Source of the DNA: Heterobasidion occidentale
Taxonomy: Eukaryota > Basidiomycota > Agaricomycetes > Russulales > Bondarzewiaceae
Reading direction: 5' to 3'
DNA length: 64,000 bases
NCBI GenBank assembly: GCA_039111635.1
Contig: JBCAQO010000009.1
Span: 2,020,769-2,084,768 of the forward strand
A model generated the notes under the pieces. That model did not search any database. It had not been told where the DNA came from and saw only the letters and a list, made by a program, of their open reading frames with translations. Below are positions 12,162 through 22,900 of this stretch, one piece after another (within the stretch, counting starts at the first letter, position 1; each line of letters opens with the position of its first letter). The position numbers were made by a program, and so were the translations under genes.

Positions 12162-12744
12162 TGCTGCAGCGCTCTGCCACGACGCTCATCGCGCCCACAA
12201 GACACGTATTTATCTGCATGCTCGCACCTGCTCACAACTGTTATCATCTCCTCGCAATCAGCTTCTCTCTGCTCCTACCTTGAAACTTGCCGGGCATAGA
12301 AGGCGTTCTTCCTCAGATCAATGTCCCCGGTCGTCCTCATCGCGAGCTTCCTACCACGCGACGACATACAGAAGAGAACTTCGCACAGCTTCTAGGGTGC
12401 AATGCACGCCCGTTTCAGAAACTCGCCCTACATATCCTGCGCTCATAAGTATCTATTTTTGATGGCTATCGATGGCCTTTGCACTCTCTTCGGTTCCGGT
12501 GTTTGAGTTCTCAGATGTCGAGCGTTCAACTGTATCATAGGCGTACAGCCGCACTCATCCCAGGCTTCCATGCACTCTGGCAGCAGATAACGAAAACTCA
12601 GCGGTGCTCAGATGACCCTGAATCTACGAAAATACAGACGCTGATATACATAGCTCGTATACGAGGCCTCTTCTCTAGCTTCCTACACACAAACAGGGAT
12701 CGGTACTCACATCTACACAGGGATCACAGCGCACGGCAGCGGCT
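12162..12744. other. Intergenic: kinase upstream, PNPOx 3' flank
   Basis: Both flanking genes run on the minus strand. The stretch should hold the kinase promoter and the 3' end of the flavoprotein gene. No additional gene is supported. Confidence 0.45.
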
Positions 12745-13851
12745 TCACGCAGATGGCATCAGCGCGCCCGCCAGCTCCGTCATCCGACCTGCGTACCGCG
12801 CATACACATCCGCGACCGCCAGCCCCAACAAAACCCAACGAGCAACCGCACGCTCTCCCCCTTCCTCTGCGCTACGATACCTGCCATCTGCTGTCGCCTT
12901 CCCTCCCTTCCCCGCCCCCTCTGTGTTTCTCTTCGCCTCCTCAACGCGAACGAGCCGCGAGTCCGGCACCTTCCCGCTCCGGTGCGCGCTCTGCATGCCC
13001 GGCAACCCGTCGATGCTCTTCATGTTCGTATTCATCCAATACGCGATGAGCCCCTTCTCCGCGTGCGACGGCGTCGCCTTGCCGTCGCCGTCCGCCACTA
13101 CCGCCGCTGCGGCTGCGTGCTCCTGCTCGCGCCGCTCGAGCCCCCCAGTCCAGTTCGTGAGCGTCTCCCGCTGGCCCGCGAACTCGTAGTACGGCACGCC
13201 GTAGCCGCACGACTGCAGCGCGCGGGGGGCGCCTCGTCTCTCAGAGTCCGATCGGCACCGGAAGCAGGACGGAAGACGCACCGAGGAGACCTTGTGCACG
13301 TCGATGACGATCGCGCTGCGCGCGCCTGGGTGGCGCTCGTCGGCCGGGAGGTAGCGCTCGAACTCGGGCGTGCCGAACTCGTGCACCGTGCCTTCTCAAA
13401 GCGGATACGTTCGCATCCCAATTCCCGACGGCCGAAGGGTGCGGTCGAGTCACAATAGCGTCGTCCGGCCGTCAGCAGCCCAGACACGAGGATCACACGC
13501 CCAAGCGCACCTTTGCCCCAGAGCCTCACGATGCGCGGCGGGCCGTCGAACGCGTTGAACTGGATCACGATGCGGCCGTTCTCGCGCACATGCGAGATCG
13601 TCTCGATGCCTGCATAGCTGCCGATAAGCCTCTCTGTCCCGCAACAAAGGGCGCATTCGCGCACCGCTCCCTGTGATGTCCTCGTACCAGACCTGGTTCG
13701 GGTTCACGATATGGAACGTGCCTCGGAGGCCTTTAGGCGAGATGTTGATGTGTCCGTCTGCGCTGAGCGGGGCCGTGGCGACCCAGAACAAGTGCTGCGT
13801 CTTGATCCAGTCGATGATGTTGGGGGGGATCTGTTCGTAAAACACGACCAT
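12745..13851 (-). CDS. Pyridoxamine 5'-phosphate oxidase-like FMN-binding protein
   Basis: This is a split-barrel flavoprotein of the putative PNPOx family. Four exons are inferred. The first encodes MVVFYEQIPPNIIDWIKTQ...HLFWVATAPLSADGHINISPKGLRGTF..VWYEDITGSG; the second GIETISHVRENGRIVIQFNAF and the following GPPRIVRLWGKG; the third VHEFGTPEFERYLP...RSAIVIDVHKVSS; the fourth SCGYGVPYYEFAGQRETLTNW and the tail. The intron after exon 1 is about 55 nt. The NISPKG and TGSG...ISH..ENGR blocks are the family signature. The C-terminal ~100 residues are low complexity with one moderately hydrophobic segment (RWVLLGLAVADVYA) that might anchor the protein. The substrate is unknown. True vitamin B6 oxidase activity should not be assumed. 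Confidence 0.85.
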
Positions 13852-14811
13852 ATCGTCTGCTCGCCTGTCGCTATACGGACCGGTCCAAGGTCTTGAAAGA
13901 TAGTGAGGGAATTGGTAAGGAGGGAGATGATAGACCCATTTTGGATGTGAGGAGGAGGTAATTATAGGCTCTGTGCGTGTATGTCCGCGAATATGCAGAA
14001 GGGGTCACTTTGGGAAGACGTCATTGGATGGCCTGTCGTGAATCCCGATCGCCTGCCTCTGTGACGCTTCATCCCAGTCTGCAACCCCGACAACGCTACT
14101 ACGGTTTCAATTTCACTTGCAGGCATGTCTTGATAGCAGCGTTTGGATAGCAGGCTGAGGAGAGACCGAAATTGCACTTGGCGCAAGCGACACATCTGCC
14201 GCGTCTGCGTCGTCCAGGTACGCCCCACCGCCGAATGGCACGATCACAGGATGCTCACTTTCCTACGTGCAGCGATCACGTTCACCTGCAGTGAAATAGC
14301 GGAATTGTCTTCCCTATAGCTTGGCTCCCATGCATCGTGGGAACACTCGGCGCGTCCGACCCCTGGCACGCTTCTGCTGCTCCTGCTACACGGTATGCCC
14401 CCGCTGCTCCTGCTGCACGATATGCCCGTGCTGCTCCTGCTGCAGGTACGCTTCTGCTGCAATTGCGTAACACAGATGGACTTCACGATATAGAAGACCA
14501 CGTACGCTCTTCCCCACCTCCCCTAAACCTGAAGCACACTCACGCACAACAAGCCAACGATGTCCACCGACGGTCGCGGCAAGCCCTCCCCTCTTGTGCG
14601 CACCTTGTCAGCCATTCGACTTCCCTTTCGCTCTGTGCCTCCTGCCTCGTCGAGCGCTGCAGCCCGCGGGGGATGATACTCTAGGCGGACCACCTCATGT
14701 TCGGTCGGTTCCGAGCCATATCATCTGTCCGCGAAGGCTCTGATCCATTCCAAAAGCGTTACCAACGAGTAGCACGATGTCGGCGCTCAGCTATCAGTGA
14801 TCGTGCAGCCG
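13852..14811. other. Upstream region with 27-nt tandem repeat
   Basis: No convincing gene lies in this stretch. The one notable structure is the imperfect 27-nt tandem repeat at ~14374-14460, listed separately. Small ORFs across it, such as 14337-14684, are low-complexity products of that repeat. Confidence 0.4.
14374..14460. repeat. Minisatellite, about three copies of a 27-nt unit
   Basis: The unit core is GCTGCTCCTGCTGCACGATA followed by TGCCCGT. Three imperfect copies are visible, with substitutions such as CTACACGG for CTGCACGA. A 27-nt period is a multiple of three, so every frame stays open as Ala/Pro/Arg or Ser/Cys repeats, which explains the ORFs on both strands. Confidence 0.75.
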
Positions 14812-15800
14812 CTTGCGCAGGCTCCTCAGCCCCCGCCGACCGTCACTGTTGACGCGGGCAACCTTCATCCCGACGACGTGCGTGAGCTTCACGATGTCCC
14901 ACGTGCTTTCTCGCCGAACACCCGTCCCACACCTAGGCACTCTGTATAGACGCGCTTCTACAGCTGCCCGGTTTTCCGCGCGCGGCACAAGAGGCTGAAG
15001 ACCTGCTTGCCATCGCCCACAGCATCGTTGAGTAGCGCCGAATCAGACGCCTCGAATGCGTGGCGACTGTGCAAAGTTTGTCTATCGAGACCACCCTCTG
15101 GCAGAGCCAGCTGCAACGGGCGGATGAAGAGCTGCGCCAGGCACAGTCCAAGATGGATGCTGTTCGCGCAGCGATTCATAGGAGCGGGTTTCAACCCAGC
15201 TTCGACCCGCCGCGGTGGTCCGAGGGATCCTCTGTCGATGGGATTGGGTCTGGATATAATGACGAGGAGTTCATCAGGTCAGATGAGTAGCAGGGTGTCA
15301 TGCATAGCCAACGTTCCTCGATCCTCCCTGTTATCCTTGCTTTCGTTTCAATCTCATTCTTTACATTGATCCGCCTCCATACCTCCCGAGTCATGCGCTT
15401 CTGTTCGATGTATGCCGTCGTAGCTTTCATCCCGACAATTCATAGTTAATAACCATCTGCTCCACATAAATCTCATGAACACATATACCGAGCCCAATTG
15501 GTATCGTTTGGCGATGCGTCGAGGTATTGTGCGATGCGATAGACCCACTGTGGGCGTCACCGTCATTCGGCCATCAGGCCGACCAACGTGCAGCCGCTGA
15601 TCTCAACGACACACTGGCAGAGCTTGTACCCTTCACCGTGCACCTGGATTTCTTGTCCGCTGTTTGGAAACATGTTGACGAAGAGGCAGCTAGAAGGGGA
15701 GGTCAGTGCAGGTATTCATCCGATCCATGCTGATGAACACAAAGGTCCGGGAGCGACGTGGAACAGCGAGTCGCTGATCCGGCCATCCAACAGATGATAC
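14812..15800 (+). pseudogene. Fragmentary open frames, possible decayed or unresolved gene
   Basis: Several plus-strand stretches look like coding exons but do not join into a clean gene. The segment ending LLQLPGFPRAAQEAEDLL..AHSIVE reads into a TAG near 15028 and then continues in the same frame as TVQSLSIETTLWQSQLQ and RADEELRQAQSKMDAVRAAI to a stop at 15290. The second part is helical and coiled-coil-like. A further open stretch near 15590 reads ADLNDTLAELVPFTVHLDFL. This could be an unresolved multi-exon hypothetical gene or a relic. No family was recognised. Confidence 0.25.
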
Positions 15801-16444
15801 AGAAAGGTACTCAAACGATATATCTATAGTGTCTGCGTGATCGTCACGCAACCGCTCTGAGCGGCATCATCCGCCAGATCGCAGGGCCGAGACCAGGACC
15901 ATCCGTGACGAAGACGGCCGTGCACGATCTCACGAATGACTGGCAGGAAGATTCTTAACATAACATCCCTTCTCCTGGACCGTTACATGCACATACAAGC
16001 ATCATGCGTGCCAGCAGATGGCGAGTGAGCCAGCAATCAAACACGGTCAGATCGCGGGCGAGGCCCTTCGCGCTCGCCGGCGCAAATTGATGACGTGACA
16101 CGGGAGGAAAAAAAAAACAGCACGACGAGGTGCTTGCGGCTGTCCCGGAAGAGAGCCCCGGTTTGAGCGTTCGCGCATGCGGTGAAGAGGAGTATCCAGG
16201 CAGGATTAAGATTTTTATATGATACAGGTGTATGCGGCGAAAGCGGAGGACGGGATGAGCAACAAGCCACGGGCAGCATGAGCGGGCGTTATACATGGTC
16301 CAGCGATGACCAAACGGCTGCCGTGCGAGAAACAACGACATCAGCACTACGCGCGAAACAAATCACGAACGCAAACGCACCAGCCCAAGCCGCATCGACG
16401 ATCGTCTGCGTCTCAAAGTCAGCCCCTCGAGACCGGCCCTCTGC
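15801..16444. other. Intergenic, no gene seen
   Basis: This is the 3' flank of the Tom6-like gene. It includes a short A-tract at ~16109-16118. No supported coding or RNA feature was found. Confidence 0.4.
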
Positions 16445-16684
16445 TCAGGCAGGAATCAGCATATCGCCCCACCGCCTCACGAAGAGGATGCCGCCTAGGA
16501 AGACGCCGACGCCGGTGAGGATGTTGATGTTCCCCGGCAGCTTCTCCGGCGCGAAAATCTGCTCGCGTAGGAACGCGGAGAGGGCGGACTCGTTGGGGTT
16601 GGGGAGCTGGCCCCGCCCGCCGGAGATGGTGGCGGGGGTGTAGTAGGCGGGGCCGGAGTGGGGTGGGGCGGAGCGACGGGCCAT
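16445..16684 (-). CDS. Tom6-like small mitochondrial outer-membrane protein
   Basis: This is an intronless 79-residue ORF from the ATG at 16684 to the TGA at 16447-16445. The N-terminal half is Pro/Ser/Gly-rich and hydrophilic. Then come an amphipathic stretch (ALSAFLREQIFAPEKLPG), one membrane span (INILTGVGVFLGGILFV) and a short tail (RRWGDMLIPA). A C-terminal tail anchor followed by a W-x-x-x-L-x-P ending resembles fungal Tom6, an assembly subunit of the TOM preprotein translocase. The match rests on remembered topology and motif rather than strong identity, so another small tail-anchored mitochondrial protein remains possible. Confidence 0.45.
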   Translation of the reverse strand: MARRSAPPHSGPAYYTPATISGGRGQLPNPNESALSAFLREQIFAPEKLPGNINILTGVGVFLGGILFVRRWGDMLIPA

Positions 16685-17079
16685 GGTTTAGTATTTCGAT
16701 GTTTGTTGGTGGTTGTATAAGAGCTGGAACACTGCTGGACCAATGCATGAGTTCGCAGAACGGTTAGTCAGCAAACCATTTCGGCAACAGCGCCAAGCCA
16801 AGGTGCGAAACATCGTCACTGCGCTGAATCCACGCGTACTTGCCCCACATTAATCGACTGACATATCCCAAGCAAGCCCCGTTCTGATAGATGTGAATAA
16901 AGCGACCTATGACCTCTGTCTCTGCCCTTCTGCTCCACCGAGGAAGGCCAGTCACTGCGTCGTAAATCGCAATCCCTAGTGAGTCTCAGCCTTCAGGTGT
17001 AGTACGAGCTCAGTAAGTTACCTCTTTGACCTTCGATCTTCTAGATTTCCCTGAACGTAATAACTTTTTGAGTTTGTAG
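16685..17079. promoter_or_regulatory. Divergent intergenic region, Tom6-like / orphan protein
   Basis: These 395 bp separate two start codons facing away from each other. No specific factor site is claimed. Confidence 0.4.
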
Positions 17080-17618
17080 ATGTCTGCAGTTCTTACCATA
17101 CGTGAGTCTTACTCATCTTTTCGACTCTTGCCTCTCATTTCTTGAACACGAAAGCAATGTCTAGCTTACACGACCAGCCTTGGACGTCTTACGAAGGCCA
17201 TCGACGGCATCAAACTCATCGCCAACTATATCAAGGACTACCGACTTACCGAACAGGTGCGTGAGCACAGTCACATTAAATCACCCTATGAAATCAACTC
17301 CCAATCTTCTGGCATCGGCAGACTTTCACGCAGGCACAAGTAAAAACCCCGCAGTATCTCGTTCGAGCGGCCATCATCAAAGAGTTTGAGGCAGTGGCGG
17401 AGAACCTGAACTTTCCTTCGAGCGATCCCATCCATCAAAGTCACCTTGATTTCTGGAAGGTCCAGAAACAGATTTACGGCATGTGCAATATTACAGCACA
17501 CAAGTATGGGGTCACCGATGTGAACTTTCACATCATGTGGAAGGCGTTGTCAGGTCCTCTGCAGACGATTGTCTCAAGTGACGTTGAGGCATTGATTCAG
17601 GAAATCAGTGCCAAATGA
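17080..17618 (+). CDS. Orphan 136-residue protein, three exons
   Basis: I do not recognise this protein. Exons 17080-17101, 17165-17256 and 17322-17618 join in frame with canonical GTGAGT and GTGCGT donors. The first exon is only 22 nt and carries the ATG (MSAVLTI). The product is helical and soluble, with segments GRLTKAIDGIKLIANYIKDY, YLVRAAIIKEFEAVAENL and LDFWKVQKQIYGMCNITAH, and it ends VEALIQEISAK. No signal peptide, membrane span or catalytic motif is visible. The clean splice structure and even composition argue that it is a real gene. Confidence 0.55.
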
Positions 17619-17801
17619 CCAAATGCCGAGTTCATGTACTCTACGTTATTACATGTACAATACACCTCTGTTGCCAACGAGGACCGACGTTTGAGCTTCA
17701 GCAGTTGGAGCGTCGAAAATTTCCCTGCTGGATTGAAGCTGAAGCGCTAAAGATTCGCAACAAATCATATCCATCATAAGTTTTAGGTTCACAAGGATTC
17801 A

Positions 17802-18023
17802 TCATGGAATCGCGAGCCCTGCTCGGTGGAAGGTCTGCTCTGCCATCTGCAAAAGCGTCTTGCTGATTGTAACCTTGTTTGTCTTGTCAGACAAACCTGC
17901 CCACACTTCACGTAGACTCTCTTCCTCCCCTTCGATCTGTAAACATACGCGCACTGCCGAGTCGAGGCTAAAGTAGCTGGTTTGTAATGCTCTGGAAAGC
18001 ATGCGTGCTGTCGAAACGGACAA
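17802..18023 (-). pseudogene. Frame-shifted C-terminal continuation of the nucleotidyltransferase
   Basis: This open frame overlaps the end of the nucleotidyltransferase ORF and reads ARMLSRALQTSYFSLDSAV, then RVCLQIEGEEESLREVWAGL, ending QMAEQTFHRAGLAIP. It looks like real helical coding sequence but lacks its own natural ATG at the start. No canonical intron bridges the two frames: the nearby GT/AG pairs either preserve frame or replace plausible sequence. A single-base indel near 18020-18040, real or a consensus error, would fuse it to the upstream domain. Confidence 0.45.
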
Positions 18024-18732
18024 GGTCCATGATGCGAAGCAAGTCTTTGAGAATAGATTCGCGCAGTTGCTGGCTCTGAGGTGACAAAAAAACCTGCTGC
18101 GCTATTGTCAACCTTTCGAGACCGTATGGATGTGAAGGAATACGCGCCTCGGAAGATGGTAACATCTTATAGACTTTCTTCGCAATCTCCGAAGCGTCTT
18201 TCCAGCGTCGATATCCATCATTGAGCAACTCCTCCGCCTCTGCTTGACTGTCATTTGGCCACGAGGGATCGCCCCAGAGCGATTTGGAGGTCAACAGGCC
18301 CTCCATTTGGACATACCCTAACGGATGACCCTGGACGACATTTACGATGTCCACCTCCCTCCCTGAAGCGCTCGGAAGTGCTTCAAGCAGCTCGTACAAG
18401 GCACCACATACGTCGGCAAGAAAGTCTGCATCGGAGTGCCCGACGAGCACGTCGATGTCGCTGTCCGGCCGCTGCGTGCCGCGGCTGAAGGAGCCAAAGA
18501 CGCCTGCCCATTCGACGGTGGGGAAATGCGAGTGGACGTCTGAGAAGACGGGGGCAGAGAGGGACGCAAGTTGGTCCAGGCGGAGGTGGGTGGTGGGGAG
18601 AGATCTGAGATCGTTCTGAGACTGCGACGCGTGGCTAGAGTTTGACGCGTCTCGTCCGTTGGTCAATATGGAGGGTGGGATGGATCTTTTCATTATGCAT
18701 GATAGTTTCCGAGTTCTAGAGAGACCGAGCAT
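17968..18732 (-). CDS. MNT-type nucleotidyltransferase domain protein
   Basis: This is a 254-residue ORF with an ATG at 18732 (an alternative ATG lies 13 codons in). Residues ~58-130 form a minimal nucleotidyltransferase (pol beta superfamily). GSFSRGTQRPDSDIDVLVG fits the GSx10DxD motif, with G80, S81 and the metal-binding Asp92 and Asp94; a third acidic site is plausible in GREVDIVNVV. The C-terminal half is alpha-helical (ILKDLLRIMDL). Such domains transfer NMP groups and are best known from bacterial MntA-type antitoxins and from antibiotic adenylyltransferases. The frame ends SITNQLL and stops, while protein-like helical coding sequence continues in another frame at 18023-17802, so the real product is probably longer. 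The substrate is unknown. Confidence 0.75.
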   Translation of the reverse strand: MLGLSRTRKLSCIMKRSIPPSILTNGRDASNSSHASQSQNDLRSLPTTHLRLDQLASLSAPVFSDVHSHFPTVEWAGVFGSFSRGTQRPDSDIDVLVGHSDADFLADVCGALYELLEALPSASGREVDIVNVVQGHPLGYVQMEGLLTSKSLWGDPSWPNDSQAEAEELLNDGYRRWKDASEIAKKVYKMLPSSEARIPSHPYGLERLTIAQQVFLSPQSQQLRESILKDLLRIMDLVRFDSTHAFQSITNQLL

Positions 18733-19057
18733 TCCATATGCGATGGTTCATGATCTCGAGCGAGCAGGACTGCGGCTGTCGACGTCGGGAGCAAGGTCTG
18801 TGACCCCAGTCACGTCAGTTCAACGCACTCCGGGCCTCAGTCAACAAAGGTAAGAGCAGACAGGATGCCCTCAGGGATGCACGTCGAGGATCACGGCCCA
18901 TCATGAGCTCTGGACGACGTAGTCGAATGACACGATTTCCCCATCCCACGAACAAGTCACCCTGAGCGTGATAGCGCCCATCACGTCCTTCGTTCAACCC
19001 ACAGGGGGGCACACGCCAACACGTCTAACGTACAAACAACCCCTCGACGCCGCGAGC

Positions 19058-20421
19058 TCACAGCTTCGGCTTCTGCGCGACCTCCCCTCCCAACGACGGG
19101 TACACGATCTTCTCCTTCCGCAGAGCCGCGCGCGCCGAGTCTTCCAGATCCTGCGAGACCGCCGTCGCCTCGTCAGTGTCCGCTTTACACACAAAGAGAA
19201 AGAGAAAGAGCGGCCGCTCACGGGCGCCTGGTTCATGTTCGAGGCCCACACGACCGTGTGGTCTAAGCTGTCTTGTATCCTGCAACCCCGAAGCGCACAG
19301 TATCAGCCGCGAACAAGCGTGCGTGCGTGCGGCAGACGACGTACGTGTGATCCCGCGCGTGCGCAAGCAAATGCTTCGTCCCAACGACCGCGACCGGGCT
19401 CTTCGCCGCGATCTCGCGCGCGAGCGCGAGCGCGGCACCGACGACGGCGTCGCGCGAGCCAGGCACGACGCGCGAGACGAGCCCGAGCCCGAGCGCCTCG
19501 GACGCGCCGAAGGGGCGCGCGGTGAGCGCGAGCTCGGCGGCGAGGGACGCGTTGCCTGTGAGCTTTGGGAGGCGCGCGAGCGTGCCGATGTCGGCGGCGA
19601 GCCCGACGTCGACTTCCTGTGGCGCGCGTGCGGGGCGGGCGGGCGGGCGAGGGGGTCAGGAGGGGCGCGGTGTGGGTTTTGGAGGGGAGGAACGCGCCTT
19701 GATGCTAAACTTGACGTCTTCGGCGGCGTAGCGCACGTCGCACGCGGTGACCATGTCGATCGCGAGCCCGACGGCGTTGCCGTGCAGCGCTGCGATGACG
19801 GGCTGCGGGCAGCGCGTGGGCGCGGCGATCGCGTCCTGGAACGCGCGGAGGTGGGGCTGCGTCCTGAGCGCGCGGCGCGCGGGGTCCGCGGCGGCCGGTA
19901 TGGTAGTGAGGAAGTCGACTTTGCGCGGACGCGGATGAGGACGGGGATGGACGGCGGATGTGCGTGAGCGGTGGATCGGGGGGTAGTGATTGGGAGTGGT
20001 TTGGAACGGTTCAGTGGTATGGAGGGGAGGGGGGGACCGACTCACGGTCTACGCCTGCGGAGAACGCCCGTTGGAGCGCGGAGGAGAGCACGACGGCGCG
20101 CACGGCGACGTCGGCCGCGATGTGGTCGAACACGGCGCCGTACTCGCGCCAGAACCTGCACGACGAACGAGGGGCCGCTCAGCGCGTGCTCTGCAAGGCC
20201 GGAGGGGTACGCACGGCTCGCTGATCGCGTTCACGGGCGGGCTGTGCGGGGCGGGGGAGGCCCAGGAGGACGGGCGTGAGCTGGGGTCTGGTGGGACGGA
20301 GCGCGGCGCGGCAGGGTGGGGTGGGGCGGCTTACCGCGCCAGTTCGACATGGAGGACGTGCGGGAATGGAAAGCTAAGCTTGATGAACTTCAGGTCTGCA
20401 GCATATTCCGGAGCGGCCATC
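19058..20421 (-). CDS. Delta(3,5)-Delta(2,4)-dienoyl-CoA isomerase (enoyl-CoA hydratase family)
   Basis: This crotonase-fold enzyme shifts conjugated double bonds so that odd-position unsaturated fatty acids can enter beta-oxidation. The start is the ATG at 20421 (MAAPEYAADLKFIKLSFPF) and the stop TGA ends at 19058; about six exons. Blocks in order are PPVNAISEPFWREY, VVLSSALQRAFSAGVD (oxyanion-hole region), PQPVIAALHGNAVGLAIDMV, ACDVRYAAEDVKFSIK, then EVDVGLAADIGTLARLPKL. That last block holds the Glu and Asp expected of dienoyl-CoA isomerases, and TARPFGASEALGLGLV follows. The C-terminus is KPKL, a PTS1-like tripeptide, so peroxisomal location is inferred. A long GC-rich insert of small introns separates the exons. 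No lesion was seen. Confidence 0.85.
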
Positions 20422-20724
20422 TTTGCGTCGTCGATGTCGATGTCGGATGAGTGTGGGGTACAGAGGAGGAGGAGGATGTGGGGTCGCGGCGGACATGACG
20501 GCGCTGAGGTAGCCGAGCGGTGCGCGCGCCGCAACACGAATAGCCTATCACGTGAATCTGCTCACTGAGAGCGCCACTTCCTGCTCTTGACCGAGCGAAC
20601 GCGCACACAGAGCGTGTATAAAATATGGCGCTCAGGCCGTCTCTAGTAGTAGTGTACTGATATATACATGTGCAAAGAACCGGGCGCTGTATGGAGTCGC
20701 GAAACCGGGATATCGACGGGCGCG

Positions 20725-21960
20725 TCAGGCGAGCGTCAGCCCTATGTCCTTCACGTCGACCTCGGAGGGCTCCTTTTGCTGCGCGTTCACGGCGCTCAGG
20801 TACGTGTCTGCGCGGCACGGCACGGCAATCAGCATCGACGTCCGCGCGCATCGCATAAAGAGAGAGGGGGAGGGGCACGCACTCCAGAACAGGCTGACGA
20901 CGCCGACGAAGACGAACCGGAATTGCGGCGGCACGAGCGCGAAGTTGATCACCTGCGCCGGGGCGAAGACGGCCCTGGAAACGCAGAGCCCCGATCGACA
21001 CCACATCAGCATGCGCACGGCCATAATACGGGACTTTTGAAATGGAATAGCGTGCGGCGGGGCGAGACGGGGCGAGACGAGACGAGACTGACCAGTTGCG
21101 CATAAGCGTCGGCGCGTACGCCTGCACGAAAACATCAGCGCGCGGAAGGGAGCGTGAGGCAGAAGGGCGTGCACGCACGCTGCCGAGGCGCTCAGAGATC
21201 TCGGCGGGGCCCTTGCCCTCGAGGAGCGTCATCCAGCCGAAGAACCAGCCGACGGCGACTGCGAAGCGGCGTGAGCGCGCGGGGCGCGGGGGGCCGCGGG
21301 GGACTTACGGGGCGCGGCTAGGCTCTGGTCGAGGAACGTCTGTGGGACGGCGGCAGCGACGCAGCGTGAGGCGTGAGGCGCGAGGCGGGAGTCGTGAGGC
21401 AGAGGCGCGTGGGAGGGCTGGGGGGACGTACGCGGTAGGCGACGGCTCTCGCGGGGGTGGAGAACTGGAGGCGGCCGAGGAACTGGAACCATTTGGTGAT
21501 GGGCGGGCCGAAGAGCGCGCCTGCGTGCGTGCGTGCGAGGAGCGTCAGCGCGCTGCCACGCCATGCCGTACGCACCGGCGCAGATTGGAGGACAGGGAGG
21601 CAGGATCTGGACTCACCGCCGTAGAACGCCAAGCGCGCGGTGCGCGCGAGCTGCGGCGCGAAGGGGGTCGAGAGGCGACGGGGCAGGTGAATGGGGTGTG
21701 AGAAGGACGGAAGGAGGAACAGAAGGAGAAAAGGAAGGACAGGGTGGGCCACGCACGTCGTGGTCTCTGCCCTTTTTTTCTACCGCCTGCTGGGCGATCG
21801 CGTCGCCCGTGCCGAAGAGGACGGCCGAGGTGACGCACTGGGTCGCGAACGGGCGGCGGATGAGCAGGTTGCTGGCGGGCGGCGGTTCAGTTCCGTGCTC
21901 AGCGTGAGGCAGAAAGCGGGGGCGCGGGACGCACCTGTATGCTCTGTACGCGGACGCCAT
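20725..21960 (-). CDS. Mpv17/PMP22 family membrane protein
   Basis: This is a small integral membrane protein of peroxisomes or the mitochondrial inner membrane, related to Mpv17, Sym1 and PXMP2. The start is the ATG at 21960 (MASAYRAYR), followed by [19 protein letters not shown] and [14 protein letters not shown]. Later exons give [64 protein letters not shown] and [20 protein letters not shown], the last being the family hallmark W-x-P-A-Q-x-x-N-F-x-x-V-P-x-x-x-R. It ends in an acidic tail before the stop at 20725. Four membrane segments are expected. It lies just upstream of the dienoyl-CoA isomerase on the same strand, 303 bp apart. Organelle assignment cannot be made from sequence alone. 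Confidence 0.85.
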
Positions 21961-22900
21961 GGTAATAGAGAGTGTTTGCGTCGGCTGCTCGTGCGACGTG
22001 TCAGTCGACGGAGGTGCGCGGGCGGCCTGGCGAGGCGAGACTTGTTTCGGGCGACGGCGATGGCGTACTTACGACTCGGTGTACTTGTGCAAGTGGGCGT
22101 GCGAGGAGCCGAGCAGTGGATGAGGGCGCTGAACAAGAGTCAAGACGGCCGTGTAGTATTTGAGCGGGGACGCCGCTCGCGCGCTCTCCTCGGTCCGCAC
22201 CGCCGCCCCACACTCACTCCACAGATGTAGCAAACACACTCAACGTCGCGCTTCTAGCTAATAGCTCGGCGTAGCAGAAAAACAACGTAGACTGATGGGT
22301 GCTTTCGTCTCTGCGTCCGCTTTATTCAGACCGACGACGCATATTATGAGCACATCTGTCCGACGGGCACTCGAGATGGACCCTCGGAGCGCACTTGCTC
22401 AGGGCGGGGTCGTCGGACCGGCGCCGTGTTCGATTCCGGGACAGTCACGAACGGCGTGCGTGCGTGCGTGCGTGCAGCCAGCCCAGTGGCGTCCTTCCGT
22501 GCACGCACATCGCAGACCGCCCTGTACTTACACACACTCGAGACGAACCGCCCTGAGCGAGCGAGGAACAGATCGACGCGCCCCCTCCGCCCGCCCCGTG
22601 TCCTGCCGCGAAAATACCCAAGTGCAGTCGACCGCATCTCCATCACAGCTTACCGCGCGCCTGCCCCGCGCGCCGGGCCCGTCTCCAGCAGACACAACGC
22701 GCCGAAGCAACGTCCGACGCGGCTCAAGCTCCATACCGAATGCATAAACACAAAGCACATGCCAACCAATCCTAGCATACATAAGTAAAAACCCGCGCTC
22801 CTCACGCCGCAAGCCGCGAGCAAGCACACAATCCAAGGAAAACGAAAGACGCAAAAGTCCGATCTCGCCAGCGAGCGCGCAGCAGTGCGACGCGGGGGGT

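Noticed and set aside
22430..22445. Possible second tRNA, because GTTCGATTC resembles a B-box
   Set aside because: Flanking bases do not form a T-stem and no D-arm or acceptor stem is present at the right distance.
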